From the NCBI GenBank assembly GCA_014529385.2, contig CM043953.1, positions 76,746,872-76,810,871 on the forward strand: a stretch of DNA of 64,000 nucleotides. The letters are read 5' to 3'. This DNA comes from Adiantum capillus-veneris. Lineage: Eukaryota > Streptophyta > Polypodiopsida > Polypodiales > Pteridaceae. The notes under the pieces were generated by a model that saw only the letters and a list, made by a program, of their open reading frames with translations, was not told the origin of the DNA and searched no databases. This document shows, piece after piece, positions 44,341-55,775 of this stretch (position 1 is its first letter; each line of letters opens with the position of its first letter). Both the position numbers and the translations under genes were made by a program.

Positions 44341-44480
44341 TGGCCCCGGTTAAGAGAACTCGCTTCGGTGGAGCCCACGACCGCGAGGCGGGAACAAGCA
44401 ATGTCAACGGAAAAGGAAAGGATCCCATGGACGAGCAAATACCGGCCATCTCACGGGTTATTGACGAAGAAATGGAAGAG
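44341..44480 (+). pseudogene. candidate first gag exon of gypsy-2 within the LTR/leader
   Basis: ATG 44341 opens a frame with MAPVKRTRFGGAHDREAG and an acidic end DEEMEE, followed directly by a good splice donor GTAGGT at 44481. A splice acceptor TGTAG ends at 46394, and exon 2 from 46395 begins VPPVALYSAAQEKKLLL in the same phase. Joining them would give gag a basic N-terminus like those of related elements. This is inference from splice signals and phase. Confidence 0.4.
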
Positions 44481-44776
44481 GTAGGTCCCAAATTCTATTC
44501 AAGTTGTATAATTAACATTGCATACGATTAGTTAGGAATGAACATATCCCCGGACATGTTGGAGAAATCCGACAGAAACCTCCGCATTGAATGCATAGTA
44601 CATTTAAGTATAAAGTAGGAAAGAAATGATTGATGGGTATGCTGTTTGCAAGAGGAAAGAATGTTTGCGAGGGAAAATTTAGCTCGACATGTTCATTTTA
44701 TTTCCAATGTTGAATCAGTCCTGACCCCCCTACTGATCACAGGGGGCAGAGTTCCTCGTTAGGGCTCTTGAATCCA

Positions 44777-44890
44777 CGACTTGCTTTTTATGCGGTGTAT
44801 ATCCGCGACTTGCTTTCTATGCGGTGGGAACCCACGTCTTGCTTTCTATGCGGTGGGAGTGTCCATGACGTGCTTTCTATGCGGTGGACA
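44777..44890. repeat. four-copy 29-bp tandem repeat in the gypsy-2 LTR
   Basis: Starts at 44777, 44806, 44835 and 44866. Each contains TTGCTTTCTATGCGGTG or a near variant. Confidence 0.85.
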
Positions 44891-45562
44891 TACCTAGTTG
44901 TATGGGCAGCTAGGCGACAACGGGAGGAGTGAACTCTCGCTGGAGGGCGGATGTTGTACCTCCAGAACATTGGAACTTTTATGAATAAGTTTGAGTAGAA
45001 TTTTTACTAGAATTCTGTCTTGGTGTTGTTTGCAATACTGGTTGAAGGGCTGTTTTAACGAACCATGTGATTCGGAATTAAACAAGGAATATCTATGTTG
45101 AACAACCTTTGTGGTAGTAATTAGGACACACAAGGAAGTGTGAGTGTGGGGGTGGAAAGTGGGGGCTTGGCTCGGGTTGCCAATGCCTACGAGATGGGTG
45201 GTCCCAATTGGTCGGGAACTCTCTGTCCCCATAAGTGCTTACTCGATATTGGTATTACTCATTGCCCCTAGAGCAGCGAATCCTCGAGAGTACGTGCCTC
45301 TGAAACATGGGGAAAAAGGCACTCAGGGTTTCTCTCCTCTTGGAAGGTGGGTCTTAGGACCGATAGATAGTTAAGTACGCTTCCCCTGCGAGGTGGAGCT
45401 AGATCTCGTTGCTAGTAGGCTCGAACTCGACTCACTTTGTGATGAGAGATCGTCCACTAGTTGAACCCTGAACCATTTTGTTTGCTTCCGCTATAGATCT
45501 AGTGGCCACCAGGTTTACCATCAGATCCGTTGTTTGATACGACGGGGTGGGGATCTCACACC

Positions 45563-45574
45563 TGGTATTAGAGC
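45563..45574 (+). promoter_or_regulatory. candidate primer binding site of gypsy-2
   Basis: TGGTATTAGAGC differs by one base from TGGTATCAGAGC, the complement of the initiator tRNA-Met 3' end, and lies two bases after CTCACA. Confidence 0.6.
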
Positions 45575-45770
45575 CTAGGTTAGGCTGGGAAAATAAAGTC
45601 GTATTGTTTGAACATTTAAAAGGAACTGAAAGTATATAGGTAGTTGATCCGAATTCCTTGCATTGGTGTTGCAGGAAGACCCCGTGCTCGAATATCGGAA
45701 GTTCCAAGTGTTTGAGCTTATTTATGAGCAAGCTCGAAGATCCCCTGTTTACCAGCTCAGGTGAGATGTC

Positions 45771-46178
45771 ATGGAGGTACTGTTGAAGGCTTATACGCCA
45801 CACTCCACTCGCATTGACAAAGGATGGGAACTTGATTGGACATTTCCAGGAGGGGTTTACTACATCAATGCTCGGAAGCTAGGGTGCCTGGCTACCGACT
45901 TGAAGAAGATACGTTGGGGAGAAGAGTTGAGAGTGATAGAGATATTCTACTTGGTGCCCACACGATTGGACCAGACTGTTTCGGGCAACTCCAACCAAAC
46001 CATCAACGACTGGCTCTTGGAGAAGGTCACCAATGTGATTCCAGCAAACCGAGTCAAAACCTTTGGATTACTGAAAGCGGAACTCCGGCCCGATATCTTA
46101 GTTTATTATCCCCTCAAGAATGTGTATAAGAACTATTACACGAATGAAGTAGTGCATCATGTCAATACCATTTCCTAG
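45771..46178 (+). CDS. unrecognised 135-residue ORF in the gypsy-2 leader
   Basis: The frame starts MEVLLKAYTPHSTRIDKGWE and ends at 46178. It has no motif I recognise. A splice-acceptor-like TTGCAG lies upstream (about 45675). It could be a leader ORF of gypsy-2, captured sequence, or chance. An AATAAA-rich stretch follows (46255-46280). Confidence 0.35.
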   Translation: MEVLLKAYTPHSTRIDKGWELDWTFPGGVYYINARKLGCLATDLKKIRWGEELRVIEIFYLVPTRLDQTVSGNSNQTINDWLLEKVTNVIPANRVKTFGLLKAELRPDILVYYPLKNVYKNYYTNEVVHHVNTIS

Positions 46179-46394
46179 GCGTATGTTATACGCAATCCAT
46201 AAAGCCATGTAATAAGCGGTCATCAGTCATTCTAAACCTTGAGGAGTTTCGATTGTAATAAATTTCCACCAATAAAGTGCTTTTTGTCTCTGAATCTCAG
46301 TCTCTTGATAAAGTGGAATTTTGAATTTTATTAAAGTCTCGTGTCTATCTTGAAATTCAAGTAATGGTATCAAGATTTCGTATAGCCCATGTAG

Positions 46395-46808
46395 GTACCG
46401 CCTGTTGCTCTGTACTCGGCAGCGCAAGAGAAGAAGCTTCTCCTCAAACAAGCCCAACCTCCGATCTTTAAGGGCGAGGGGGCAAATGTGAAGAGAGATG
46501 CGGAAGTATGGATGGAAGCCATGGACGATTACTTTGAAGCTGCGGGAACCCAACCCGTAAATCAGACCATGCTTGCGATGTTCCGCTTGACTGGCGATGC
46601 CAAGATATGGTGGAAGCAACATTGCAGAGACCTGGACATTAAAGGATCTTCCCAATCTTGGGAAGACATCAAAGCTGCGATAATGGGGCGTTATTTACCA
46701 CCTGCCTATAGGACCTTGAGAATGAATGAATTCTTCACTTTGGCAGCTGAATTCAACTGTCGAAGAATACTATGCAAAGTTTGTCACTCTTCGGAGATAT
46801 GCTCCTAA
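46395..46808 (+). pseudogene. gypsy-2 gag, first part, frameshifted
   Basis: Reads KQAQPPIFKGEGANV, then WMEAMDDYFEAAGTQPVNQT and WWKQHCRDLDIKG, a clear retrotransposon gag capsid. Near 46750 the capsid moves to the frame of the next ORF ([19 protein letters not shown]), so a one-base shift splits gag. Confidence 0.85.
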
Positions 46809-48993
46809 GATGACCTTGGAACAACAGGTGGCAAGGTTCTGTCAAGGACTAATCGATCCCTTGAACACTCGGCTGGAGGCTCTCAGGCCGTCAACACTAC
46901 AGGATGCCTTGTTGAGGGCTAAACCTCTAGCTCTCGAAGTACAAAAGGCTAATCAGAATAGGAGGAATCATTGGGCAAAGAGGGCAAGGAACACTGCTTG
47001 GGACAACAGACCAGCCAACCAAACCTATAACCAGCGCCCTATTGTGGCTACCACCACAACCATGGAGTTCCCTGATGTTCGATGCTATGGTTGCGGCGAG
47101 CATGGACACTACAGATCCAATTGCCCTAGGAACATTCATGCAACCAACGCCAATGTCATACCCTTGAATACCCGTGGGCGTGGCCAAGCTAATGAAAGAG
47201 GAGGACGCGGAAGAATGAACAGAGGGCGAGGGCGTGGAGCTACCTCCAGAGTGAATGCCGCAGTAGTTCAACCAACTGTGGGTGATGAAGCAGTGGAGAG
47301 AGCAACCCTACATGCTGCAATTGACAATCCCAATGGTTGCGAGCAATACGCAGTCATTCATACGCTAGGATCTCTCAGAGGTGAACAAGTTAACTTCCTT
47401 ATAGATTGTGGCAGTACTCTTTCATTTCTTTCACCCAGATGCATGAGAAAGCTTAAGCTAGATAAGTATCCGTCAAGTAGGCTAGTTGTCGAGTTAGCAA
47501 ACGGCAAGGAGTTAGTATCTCAACACTCTGCAGGCAAAATTGACTTCGATTTAGGGGGACACCCAACTTCTGCCCAATTTCGAACCCTACCCTTAGGATT
47601 CTTTGATGGGATACTAGGGATGGATTGGTTAAAGCAAAATAAGGCCCATATCCATTGTGCACAAGGAAACTTTACATTTACAGATAACTTGGGTAATGAA
47701 GCCTTAATTCAGGGGAAAAATGGGAGACCTAGGGCTATTCTAGTTAAGGCCAGCAGACTCTTGAAGGGACTAAGAAAGGGTCAGCAAATATATGCAGTTA
47801 AACTCAATAAGGTGGACCAATCAGATACCTCACTTCGACCAGACTGGCTGAGGGAGTATGATGACGTATTCCCCGAGGACCTTACGAATCTTCCACCACA
47901 CAGAGAGGTAGATCATGGGATTGAGACTATCCCTGGGTGTGAACCTATCTCAAAAAGACCTTATAAAATGTCACTTCCGGAGGCCATCGAACTCAAAGAA
48001 CAACTTAGGCAACTCATTGAGCAAGGATTCATTCGACCCAGTACTTCTCCTTGGGGTGCTCGAGTTCTTTTTCAGAAAAAGAAGGATGGGACCTTAAGGC
48101 TATGCATAGACTACCATGGGCTGAATCAGGTAACTGTCAAGAACAAGTACCCAATTCCAAGGATCGACGAACTCTTGGACAGGCTCCACGGCGCCAAAAT
48201 ATTTACAAAGATTGATCTAAGGTCAGGATATTACCAAATCGGGATCAAGGAATCAGATATTCCAAAGACAGCTTTCAACACCAGGTATGGACACTACAAA
48301 TTCACAATAATGTCTTTTGGTCTAACAAATGCTCCTGCAAGCTTCAATCGACTCATGCAGGATATTTTCAAACCTTACCTGGACGACTTTGTCTTGGTTT
48401 TCTTTGATGACATTCTAGTCTATTCTAAGAATGAAACAAATCACAAGGAACATGTTTGCAAAGTACTTGATCTCCTTCGAGAACACCAGCTTTACGCTAA
48501 AGAGAGCAAGTGCACTTTTTGCTCACCAAAGGTCAACTATCTTGGATTTGTCATTTCGGCTGAAGGGATTTCGGTGGACACAGACAAAGTCAAGGACATC
48601 GTTGACTGGCCTCAACTATCCACTGTCAGCGAAGTAAGGGGATTTCTTGGAATAACGGGATGGTACAGGATTTTTGTCAAGGATTATGCACGTATTGCTG
48701 CACCTTTGAAGGAACTCCTGAAGAAAGGAATGAGGATCGATTGGAAGACCGAGCACGAGTCTAGTTTTGCTAAGCTAAAGGAATTCTTGGTCTCAGCTCC
48801 TATTTTAAAGCTTCCAGACTTCAGTAAAGAATTTGAAGTAGCGACAGATGCTAGTAAGTCTGCTCTAGGCGGAGTTCTTACTCAAGAAGGAAGACCGGTG
48901 GCATATACTTCGCGAAAGCTGAGGGATCATGAGAAGAATTATCCCACTCATGATCTGGAACTTTTAGCAGTTATACATGCACTAAAGTTATGA
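46726..48993 (+). pseudogene. gypsy-2 gag end, protease, RT and RNase H start
   Basis: 755 residues. End of capsid; zinc knuckle [14 protein letters not shown] at 120-133; Arg-Gly repeat tail (about 149-175); protease [13 protein letters not shown] (Asp227; Cys in place of the usual Ser or Thr) and GILGMDWL (295-302); RT with [11 protein letters not shown] (catalytic Asp561 and 562); RNase H with Asp708 and Glu745. It stops at TGA 48991-48993, one base from a Trp codon, and resumes in the same frame. Confidence 0.95.
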
Positions 48994-49650
48994 AGACATT
49001 ATCTTCTTGGACGCAAGTTTCAGTTGGTTACAGACCACAAGAGTTTAAAGTGGATTTTTACTCAACCCATTCTCAATATGCAACAACGGCGATGGATAGA
49101 GCTATTACAGGAATATGACCTTGACATAAAGTATAGACCAGGAAAGGAAAACGCAGTTGCAGATGGTCTTAGCCGAAAATCGTTTCTCGGAGCTATCTCT
49201 ATTCCAAATAACCCTATCTGGGATGGAATCAAAGAAGCATCCCTCGAAGATCCAGAGTACCAACGTATGGCTTCATTAGTCCAGCAGAATAAGATGCCTG
49301 AAGCTAAAGATTACTCTCTTATGGGAGGATGTCTTTACTACAGACATAGACTCTGTGTACCCAGAGACCCATCTTTAAAGAAGGCCATTCTATATGAAGC
49401 ACACGATAGCCCTACATCCGGACACCCAGGCTATGCTAAAACTCTTCACGCCGTCAGAAGGAGTTATTTCTGGTCTGGAATGAAAGGAGACATACTTCGC
49501 TATGTGAGACAATGTCTTTCTTGTCAACGGATAAAGGCCGAAAGGATCAAATTACCAGGACAACTTCAACCTCTTGACATACCCCCAGATGAAGTGGGAA
49601 TGCATCAGTATGGATTTTGTTACAGGGTTACCTTCTACAGGAGGTTATGA
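48994..49650 (+). pseudogene. gypsy-2 RNase H end and integrase start
   Basis: Same frame as the preceding ORF after the stop. It contains TDHKSLKWIF (RNase H), GKENAVADGLSRK, then the integrase zinc region with HDSPTSGHPG and CLSCQRIK. Near 49590 the true frame moves by one, so the last residues (about 49600-49650) are out of frame. Confidence 0.9.
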
Positions 49651-50647
49651 TTCTGTTTTCATGGTTGTTGACATGCTCACAAAAGTGGCTCATCTAATAC
49701 CCGTAAAGACAACCTTTACTGCTTCAGATATTAGTCGAGTATTCATCAAGGAGATTTTCAGGCTACATGGTCTACCCAAGCGTATTGTCAGTGATAGAGA
49801 TGCCAAGTTTACATCAAAATTTTGGACTTCTCTTTTCCAATCTATTGGGTCACAATTAGCTTTCAGTACAGCATACCATCCACAAACAGATGGGCAAACT
49901 GAAAGAGTTAATCAAGTCATTGAGGACATTCTCAGAGCCTATTGTTCGCAAGAACCAAAGAAGTGGTTACAATATCTACCTTTGGTAGAATATGCTTATA
50001 ACACTTCCGAACACAGAAGCATTGGAATGTCACCTTTCAAAGCTCTCTATGGACAGGACTGTTTAGCACCACTGAACTTTTCAGATCCAACCATCACAGT
50101 AGAAGCCTCTAGGAAGATGTTAGAAGATATGGAAGCACAGACTAGAGCCATTCGCCAGGACATTCAGGCAGCTCAAGATAGGCAGAAGCACTATGCAGAT
50201 AAGAACCGCACAGATAGAACTTTCAAGGAAGGAGATAAGGTTTTTCTCCGAGTCCGACCTAAGAAAAGCAATTTATCGCTAGGCAGATACAAGAAGCTAA
50301 GCCCAAGGTATTGTGGACCATTTGAGATCGTTAAGGTTGTAAGTGACCAGGCCTACAAGCTAAAGTTACCTGCGAACTTGAAGGTTCATGATGTATTCCA
50401 TGTCAGCTTACTCAAACCCTATATTCCCAATCCTGATCAATTCTTGGACTCAGATCAGATAGTCATGCCAGCACAAGGAGTTCTCGAGCTCCAACCTGAC
50501 TATGTACTTGAAACAAGGGAAAGAAAGTTACGCAACAGAACTATCACGGAGCATCTAGTCAAATGGAAGGATTACCCTGAAGAAGATGCAACTTGGGAGG
50601 ATGAATCGACGCTCTTAAAAGACTACCCAAACTCATTCTTGAGATGA
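49574..50647 (+). pseudogene. gypsy-2 integrase core and chromodomain
   Basis: 357 residues. Catalytic Asp14 (SMDF), Asp74 (VSDRD) and Glu110 (GQTERVNQ), with 35 residues between the last two. The C-terminus has FHVSLLKPY and then HLVKWKDYPEEDATWEDES, a good chromodomain motif. The piece lies in the +1 frame relative to the upstream part of pol. Confidence 0.95.
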
Positions 50648-50670
50648 GGACATCTCAAATTTTTCACGTT

Positions 50671-50678
50671 GGGGAGGT
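50671..50678 (+). promoter_or_regulatory. gypsy-2 polypurine tract
   Basis: GGGGAGGT directly precedes the 3' LTR start TGTAAGG. Confidence 0.7.
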
Positions 50679-51466
50679 TGTAAGGTCTCTGACCCGATCA
50701 CAAGAGCACCCTTGTACCACGAAATGAATACAATGGAATAAGTTACTATTTTTAGCAGTTTTCTAGATTCTATCAGTGCCATGATGTTTAGAATGTTATA
50801 AAGCTTCAAAATGTGAATTAAAATAATTTTTGTGAAAATTTTCTAAAAATAGTAAGTTTTTGGTCACCCGAACCGTCCAGTCTCGACCGTCTCGAAAATC
50901 TGCACCCGTATCCCGAATTTGAAAAAAATGCATTTCGGACCCTGGGGGGGCTGCTAAATATGGCAGGTATTCAGACCCGTACGTCTTAGTTAGAGCTTAG
51001 TATAGCAATTTACGGCATCAAAATCCGACTCGTATGGCCCGTTTTAGCCTAAAACCAATTTTTCACAAAATTGTCCGGGAGGCACCGGGGGCCCGAGGCT
51101 GTGTAGGAACAGGTCCCAGCCCACTCCAGACCTGCTTTAGCAGCTAGGGGGCGCCCTCTTGCTTTGTGGGAGTCTTGGGGAAGCTGCCAAGCCTGCAACT
51201 CAGTGTGAGAGTCAGTTTACTGAGCCAACTGGACACTTGGTGGATAGGCAACTGGACTTGCCATGCAAGGACTGAGTGCTCATCCAGACGCAATTAGCAA
51301 CACAAATCGATTTTCAGCCTGTAGTAGCCTATTTAAAGGCCTACACACATACACACACAGAAATATATGCTCACACACACACATTGCATACTCACACACC
51401 TACACACTGGGAAGGTGCTGCCGGCACACACACAGCTTTTGAAGGAGAAGCAAGGAGGGAGGTGCT
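50679..51466 (+). repeat. gypsy-2 3' LTR, truncated
   Basis: Matches 42774-43561. The match stops after GGAGGTGCT, where the left copy continues GCCGAAATT and this one continues TCCCAGTTA. Confidence 0.9.
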
Positions 51467-53582
51467 TCCCAGTTATACTTTCAAGGAAAGAATTCTGCAA
51501 TCTACCATGCGGTAGTGGACGAACACACTTTTCAAGTTGATTCCAAACATTCTGTACATGGTTGACTATGTTGGTTACCGTTATCTGCTAGTTGAGCAGT
51601 TTCTACAAAGAGCTTGGCCAAGGGGTTTCACTACATAGATTCTAATCCAAGGGCTTGGATTGCAAAGGCAACACCCAGGGTTCCCAGTGCAATATTGTTT
51701 GTTTTTTCAGGTAGGGGACGCGCTCCTCTCCATTTGAATACACGTAAGTGTACATTACGTTCAAATCTCCAGGTACGCATCTATTGATTTGGTGTCATTC
51801 CATTTTCAGTATGCTTTGCTTGGTTTTTCAAGACGTCTAAGTATGCTTGCATGTTACAGAGCCATGCCAAGGACATGTCGGCACAAAGTATTTTGGGCCA
51901 AGTGTCCAATCTATCTTTCTGTCTTATGCTGTTACGAACCTACTTGTAGGGTTCAATTTGGCACATGTTGTCACATGGGATACAACATGGTCTAGGAACT
52001 CAAGGAGTTCGGTTTAACCAGTGTGGAGCAAGATAATGAGGGTCCCTCTCACTCTTGTCGTGGAGTGTTTTGCAGTTCCTCCACACACAAGTACATCTTG
52101 TACTAGAAGGATGTTCTTTTTTACACATCCTTACATGAGACATATTCCACATGTGGAGAATATGAGTCTCTAGACTGACACTGGCGCCATTATTTTAATT
52201 ATGTGTCACGACCAAGTCCCTAGGTGCCGGCCACACCTGTTTTCTAGACCATTTTTAGCACGACGTATCAGGAGCAATTTTGTGGCCAGAAATTGTCGGA
52301 TACTTAGAATGACTTGTTAAGGTACAAGTACTGCTAAACAACATTACAGATGGTTGTTTATACATATAGCAAGGCTATAAGTTTTTAATGAAAAAGTTTC
52401 ATTGTCAGACGTTTCAACAAGGCTTGCAAAAGGTTGCAACTAAAAGTATTTAGTTTCTTTTCAGAACTATTTACATTCCTTTTAATGCGTGCTAGGCGTA
52501 TCACATTTGCCATAAGTATTGGCAAGGATCATTATGGATATACAGGTTCGGGTTAGTTTTTGCTAAATGCATGCACACTAGGTGTTATGGGCCCTAGTGT
52601 TTAGCAAAGGCTGATTTGGAACGGCATGCATATTCCTCAGGTTGTTGCTTATGAAGCATCTTGCACTCTATGTGCACTATCTCTATGAGATTACTTTTGG
52701 GTCTACTAATCACCAATAGAGGTCATGGCTCAGTTTGGGCGTTTGTGGATTTTTTCAAGTTAACCACGATGGTTATTTTGGACATTGTTGATTCCTCACC
52801 AATGTTATACACTACTGTGATTCCCCGTTTACCAGTCATCTGGGACGACTGTCTATAAACCATGAGGAAAACACACCTCAGTACTGTCAGTTATCCAAGG
52901 GGATAGGCAAATTACAAAGAGTAATCTTGTGCTAAAGGATCTGCTAAGAGCATACGTTAGCACAACGCATTTCTGAATAGATGATTTTCTCCCTATTCTA
53001 GAATTTGCTTAAGTACGGTTTTCGACTTTGAACACCTGTTGTGGTGGGGTTGGAGATTGTGTCAATACTTTCATACGTCAAGGACTTACCAAGTGTGCTG
53101 ACAAAGTATGTTGGCAAGTAACCTTCATTAGGGATGAACATGTAGTTCTTTGTGCTCCAAACTATTCAAAATTCTAACACGAGGACACTCTCTATCTACT
53201 ATGAACATTTCAAGATACTCAGGCGAGTAGAAAATCTGGCTCACAACTGCATGGAAATTTATGCCAAGGTTTCCTTCCATTATTCTAGTACCTTCAAAAG
53301 ATCTGAAAACTGGTTATGCCTTTGGACAACTCTTAGTTGTGGTTACTCCTTTACAGTACTCAAGTGAGTTATAAATTTAGACCCAAGTGGTTGCAAACGG
53401 ACAACAATGTTGAAAATCAAGATGTTGCTCTTGGTTTCATTGAACCTCCTCACTGCACCAATTATAGGTCATACAGACAACTAGCTCACTTATGGGACGT
53501 CAATAAAGAAAACATCAGTATTCTTAAAAAGATATTACTACTTGTGTTTTCGAGGACGAAAACTCTTCCTTAAGGGGGGAGT
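51467..53582 (+). other. 3' part of another retroelement, unrecognised
   Basis: No conserved protein motif in about 2.1 kb. The end (53520-53582) reads like the close of a plant gypsy pol gene: GAGGACGAAAACTCTTCC, then TTAAGGGGGGA and GTAA before an LTR-like TG. Direction is inferred as +. It joins gypsy-2 directly at 51466/51467, which points to recombination or deletion between two elements. Confidence 0.4.
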
Positions 53583-53583
53583 A

Positions 53584-53764
53584 ATGTCAAGACAAGGGTC
53601 CTACGGGGCAAGGCCCAACCTAGGGGGTCTGGGACCTAGGCTAAGGGCCTGGACTGGACCAGTGCGGACTGGGGATCCGCTTTGGGAAAGATCTAGGAGC
53701 TAGGCCTATATAAGGGGCGGTAGGGAGGAGGATCCTATGTTCAGTTACCTTAGGTCTTCTGTTA
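53584..53764 (+). repeat. LTR fragment (U3 with TATA box)
   Basis: Begins TGTCAAGACAAGGG just after a GGGGGGA purine tract. It contains TATATAAGG (53707-53715) in a GC-rich context. It is cut at 53765 by the CACTATAAG sequence of the next element. Confidence 0.5.
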
Positions 53765-53850
53765 CACTATAAGAGGAAAATTTGAGAATTGCCCCACAAT
53801 AAAAAAATGAAAAAGGAGAGAGAAAAAATTTCATTAGTAGTAATATGAGC

Positions 53851-53886
53851 GGCAATAGTCACGGATATATATCTGTGACTATTACC
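53851..53886. repeat. imperfect hairpin in the CACTA-2 5' subterminal region
   Basis: GGCAATAGTCACGGATAT and its near reverse complement, two mismatches over 18 bases. It is followed by further ATTACC/GCCAC motifs to 53930. Confidence 0.8.
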
Positions 53887-54229
53887 ACGTGTATTGCCAC
53901 GCCAATTACCGTAGATATTACCACTATACGGCTATTCAAAAATAAAGCTGCTCATTTGGGCCACCCAATTTTGTGTGGCCCAAATGAGCATCTTTATTTT
54001 TGGCATGCATAAAACATATGAAATGTCAATTGTTTTTGTAAAAGTGTACAAAAAAAAGTAAACAATAGAGTTTGAAAATACCTTACCTTGACAATTTAAA
54101 GTGAAAAAGACCAATAAATTAAAAAATTTACAAATAAGATTGAAACTTTTGTTCAGTTGTATATACATATGCTCATAGAGTTTTTCTTATGCCACATTGG
54201 GCCTTTAAGAGAGCACTACAAATAATTTT

Positions 54230-55775
54230 CTATTTGTCCAAGTCCTCCTCCTCCTCCTCCTCTTCCTCGTCCTCATCCATAGGTTCATACGTTAGATTAC
54301 CCTGACTCTATATTAACTAAAACCAAATTAAACAAATTAACAACTAAAAACAATCAATACAATATGACTTGTCTAGACTTACCGCATGTAAAGATCCGAT
54401 TGCTCTGAGTCAAATCGCTCATGAGAGATGTGATGGCTCTCCAAAAACCATCGCCAATTGCAAGTATCAAATTTTGTGTGCTGCTCTCGATACTTGACCA
54501 TCTCTCTGGTCAAGCAACTCTCAGTGATAATTTCCTAAGCTAGAAATAACAAAATCAATTCATAAAATAAACCTTTTTTTATTTGATTTAAGCTCCAATT
54601 TAAAAATATACATATTTGTCCCTCCAAGCTGCTTTGCTTTCTGAACCATAGTGTGTGGGAGTTTGTCCGATCCGAGCTTCACGTTGTTGTCTATAGGATG
54701 AGCCCATTGCAGCTTGTTTGTCCTTTTTGTGCATTGCCCACTCCCACTCCGCATCTGCCATGTTGCCTCCACGATATCTCCTGTCCGATTTGCTACCTGG
54801 TTGGCCAATGCACGTCGTACAGTTGATTGCTTGTTTTTCAAAAAAAAATCAATGTAGCCCTCCAACCATTATACTAAAAAACACTCATTGGGGACATTTG
54901 AGAATTGAGCATGCAACGCTTCCTTGATGTTGCGTGCATGATCGGGCTTCTGGTCTCTTAACTTTACAAAACAATTCTTGTAGGTCAAGTGTATAAGAAT
55001 TTGAAGATGGCATTGAAACACCTTGCCTTGTGTTGTATCAAAGTCCACTTTGATGCTATACTTTACTTTATAGTAGCACCCATGTGTGTCTGGCACGAGT
55101 GCATCAGTATCTTTGTCCTCTATGTCTGGGGCGGCACGCTCTGGAATAGGAGACTCTATCCCCCCTCCACTACCAAAACAAGCAAAGCTACAAGATCCCC
55201 CGTTGCTTTGCCTCTCATGGTGCTAGCTGCCTTGTGACAAATGTCAGTGCACACTGTCAGAAGAAGTGCATCAAGAAGTCATGGACTGTTGACGATGCAC
55301 GGGTGAAGTAGGAGTTGGATGAAATGGCATGGGGCTGTGTGATGGAAGGGATGTGGGGCTCTACGATGGAAGGGGAGTAGGTTGGTAAGAAGGGAGCGTA
55401 GAAGGAGGTGTTGTCAATGCGAGGCTCTCGAAGTAGGGAGTCCCTCCCTGGCTCCCCTTGGCATGGACTGCTAAGAAAGACCACGGTAGGCCACAAGCTG
55501 TTTTGGAGTGTAGCAAGCAAACAATCCCTCTGTCAAACGGAGGTACTCGTCCCACAAAAAGATTATACACTAGAGGTCTGGATCTACCACTCGTGGAGGA
55601 ACCTAGGTAGATGGACCGGCACCTCCGTAGGTGTAAGAGGGCCATGCCTACTCAAGAGCTCCTCAAGAGTGGGGTCCATTGGAGGCGACGTCCCCCTTGG
55701 AATGGGGGCCCATCTGGGACGTGAACCAACCAAAGGAAGAGTGACTAGGTTTATCCCTTGTAGGTGTTCTCTCAT
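54230..55775 (-). pseudogene. second CACTA-2 gene (TNPA/Transposase_24-like candidate), decayed
   Basis: Minus-strand pieces: 55775-55584 (MDPTLEELLSRHGPLTPTEV); 55520-55257 (Pro/Ser-rich); 55096-54869 (FKVKYSIK-type stretch YYKVKYSIKVDFDTTQGKVF, then KEALHAQFSNVPNECFLV); 54865-54600 (KNKQSTVRRALANQVANRT); 54540-54380 (EMVKYREQHTKFDTCNWRWF); and an acidic end DEDEEEEEEE near 54240-54285. Probable GT-AG introns separate them. The arrangement is like the second protein of CACTA elements, which binds subterminal repeats, but placed on the opposite strand to TNP2. Domain assignment is tentative. Confidence 0.45.

Larger units (their letters stand above)
42774..45560 (+). repeat. gypsy-2 5' LTR (right border uncertain)
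   Basis: The LTR starts TG. A TATA-like TATTTAAA lies at 43425. If the primer site is TGGTATTAGAGC at 45563-45574, the LTR ends CTCACA at 45560 (2787 bp). If it is TGGTATCAAGA near 46363, the LTR would end TTCA near 46357 (about 3.6 kb). The truncated right LTR cannot decide. Confidence 0.65.
42774..51466 (+). mobile_element. gypsy-2: older chromovirus, right LTR truncated
   Basis: The left LTR starts TGTAAGG at 42774 and the right LTR starts TGTAAGG at 50679. They match for 788 bases (to 43561 and 51466) with roughly eight differences, then part abruptly. Gag, protease, RT, RNase H, integrase and chromodomain lie between on the + strand. Two frameshifts and one stop break the coding region. 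The right LTR stops at 51466 and is joined to unrelated sequence, so no target duplication can be tested against GGCAG at 42769-42773. Confidence 0.9.
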
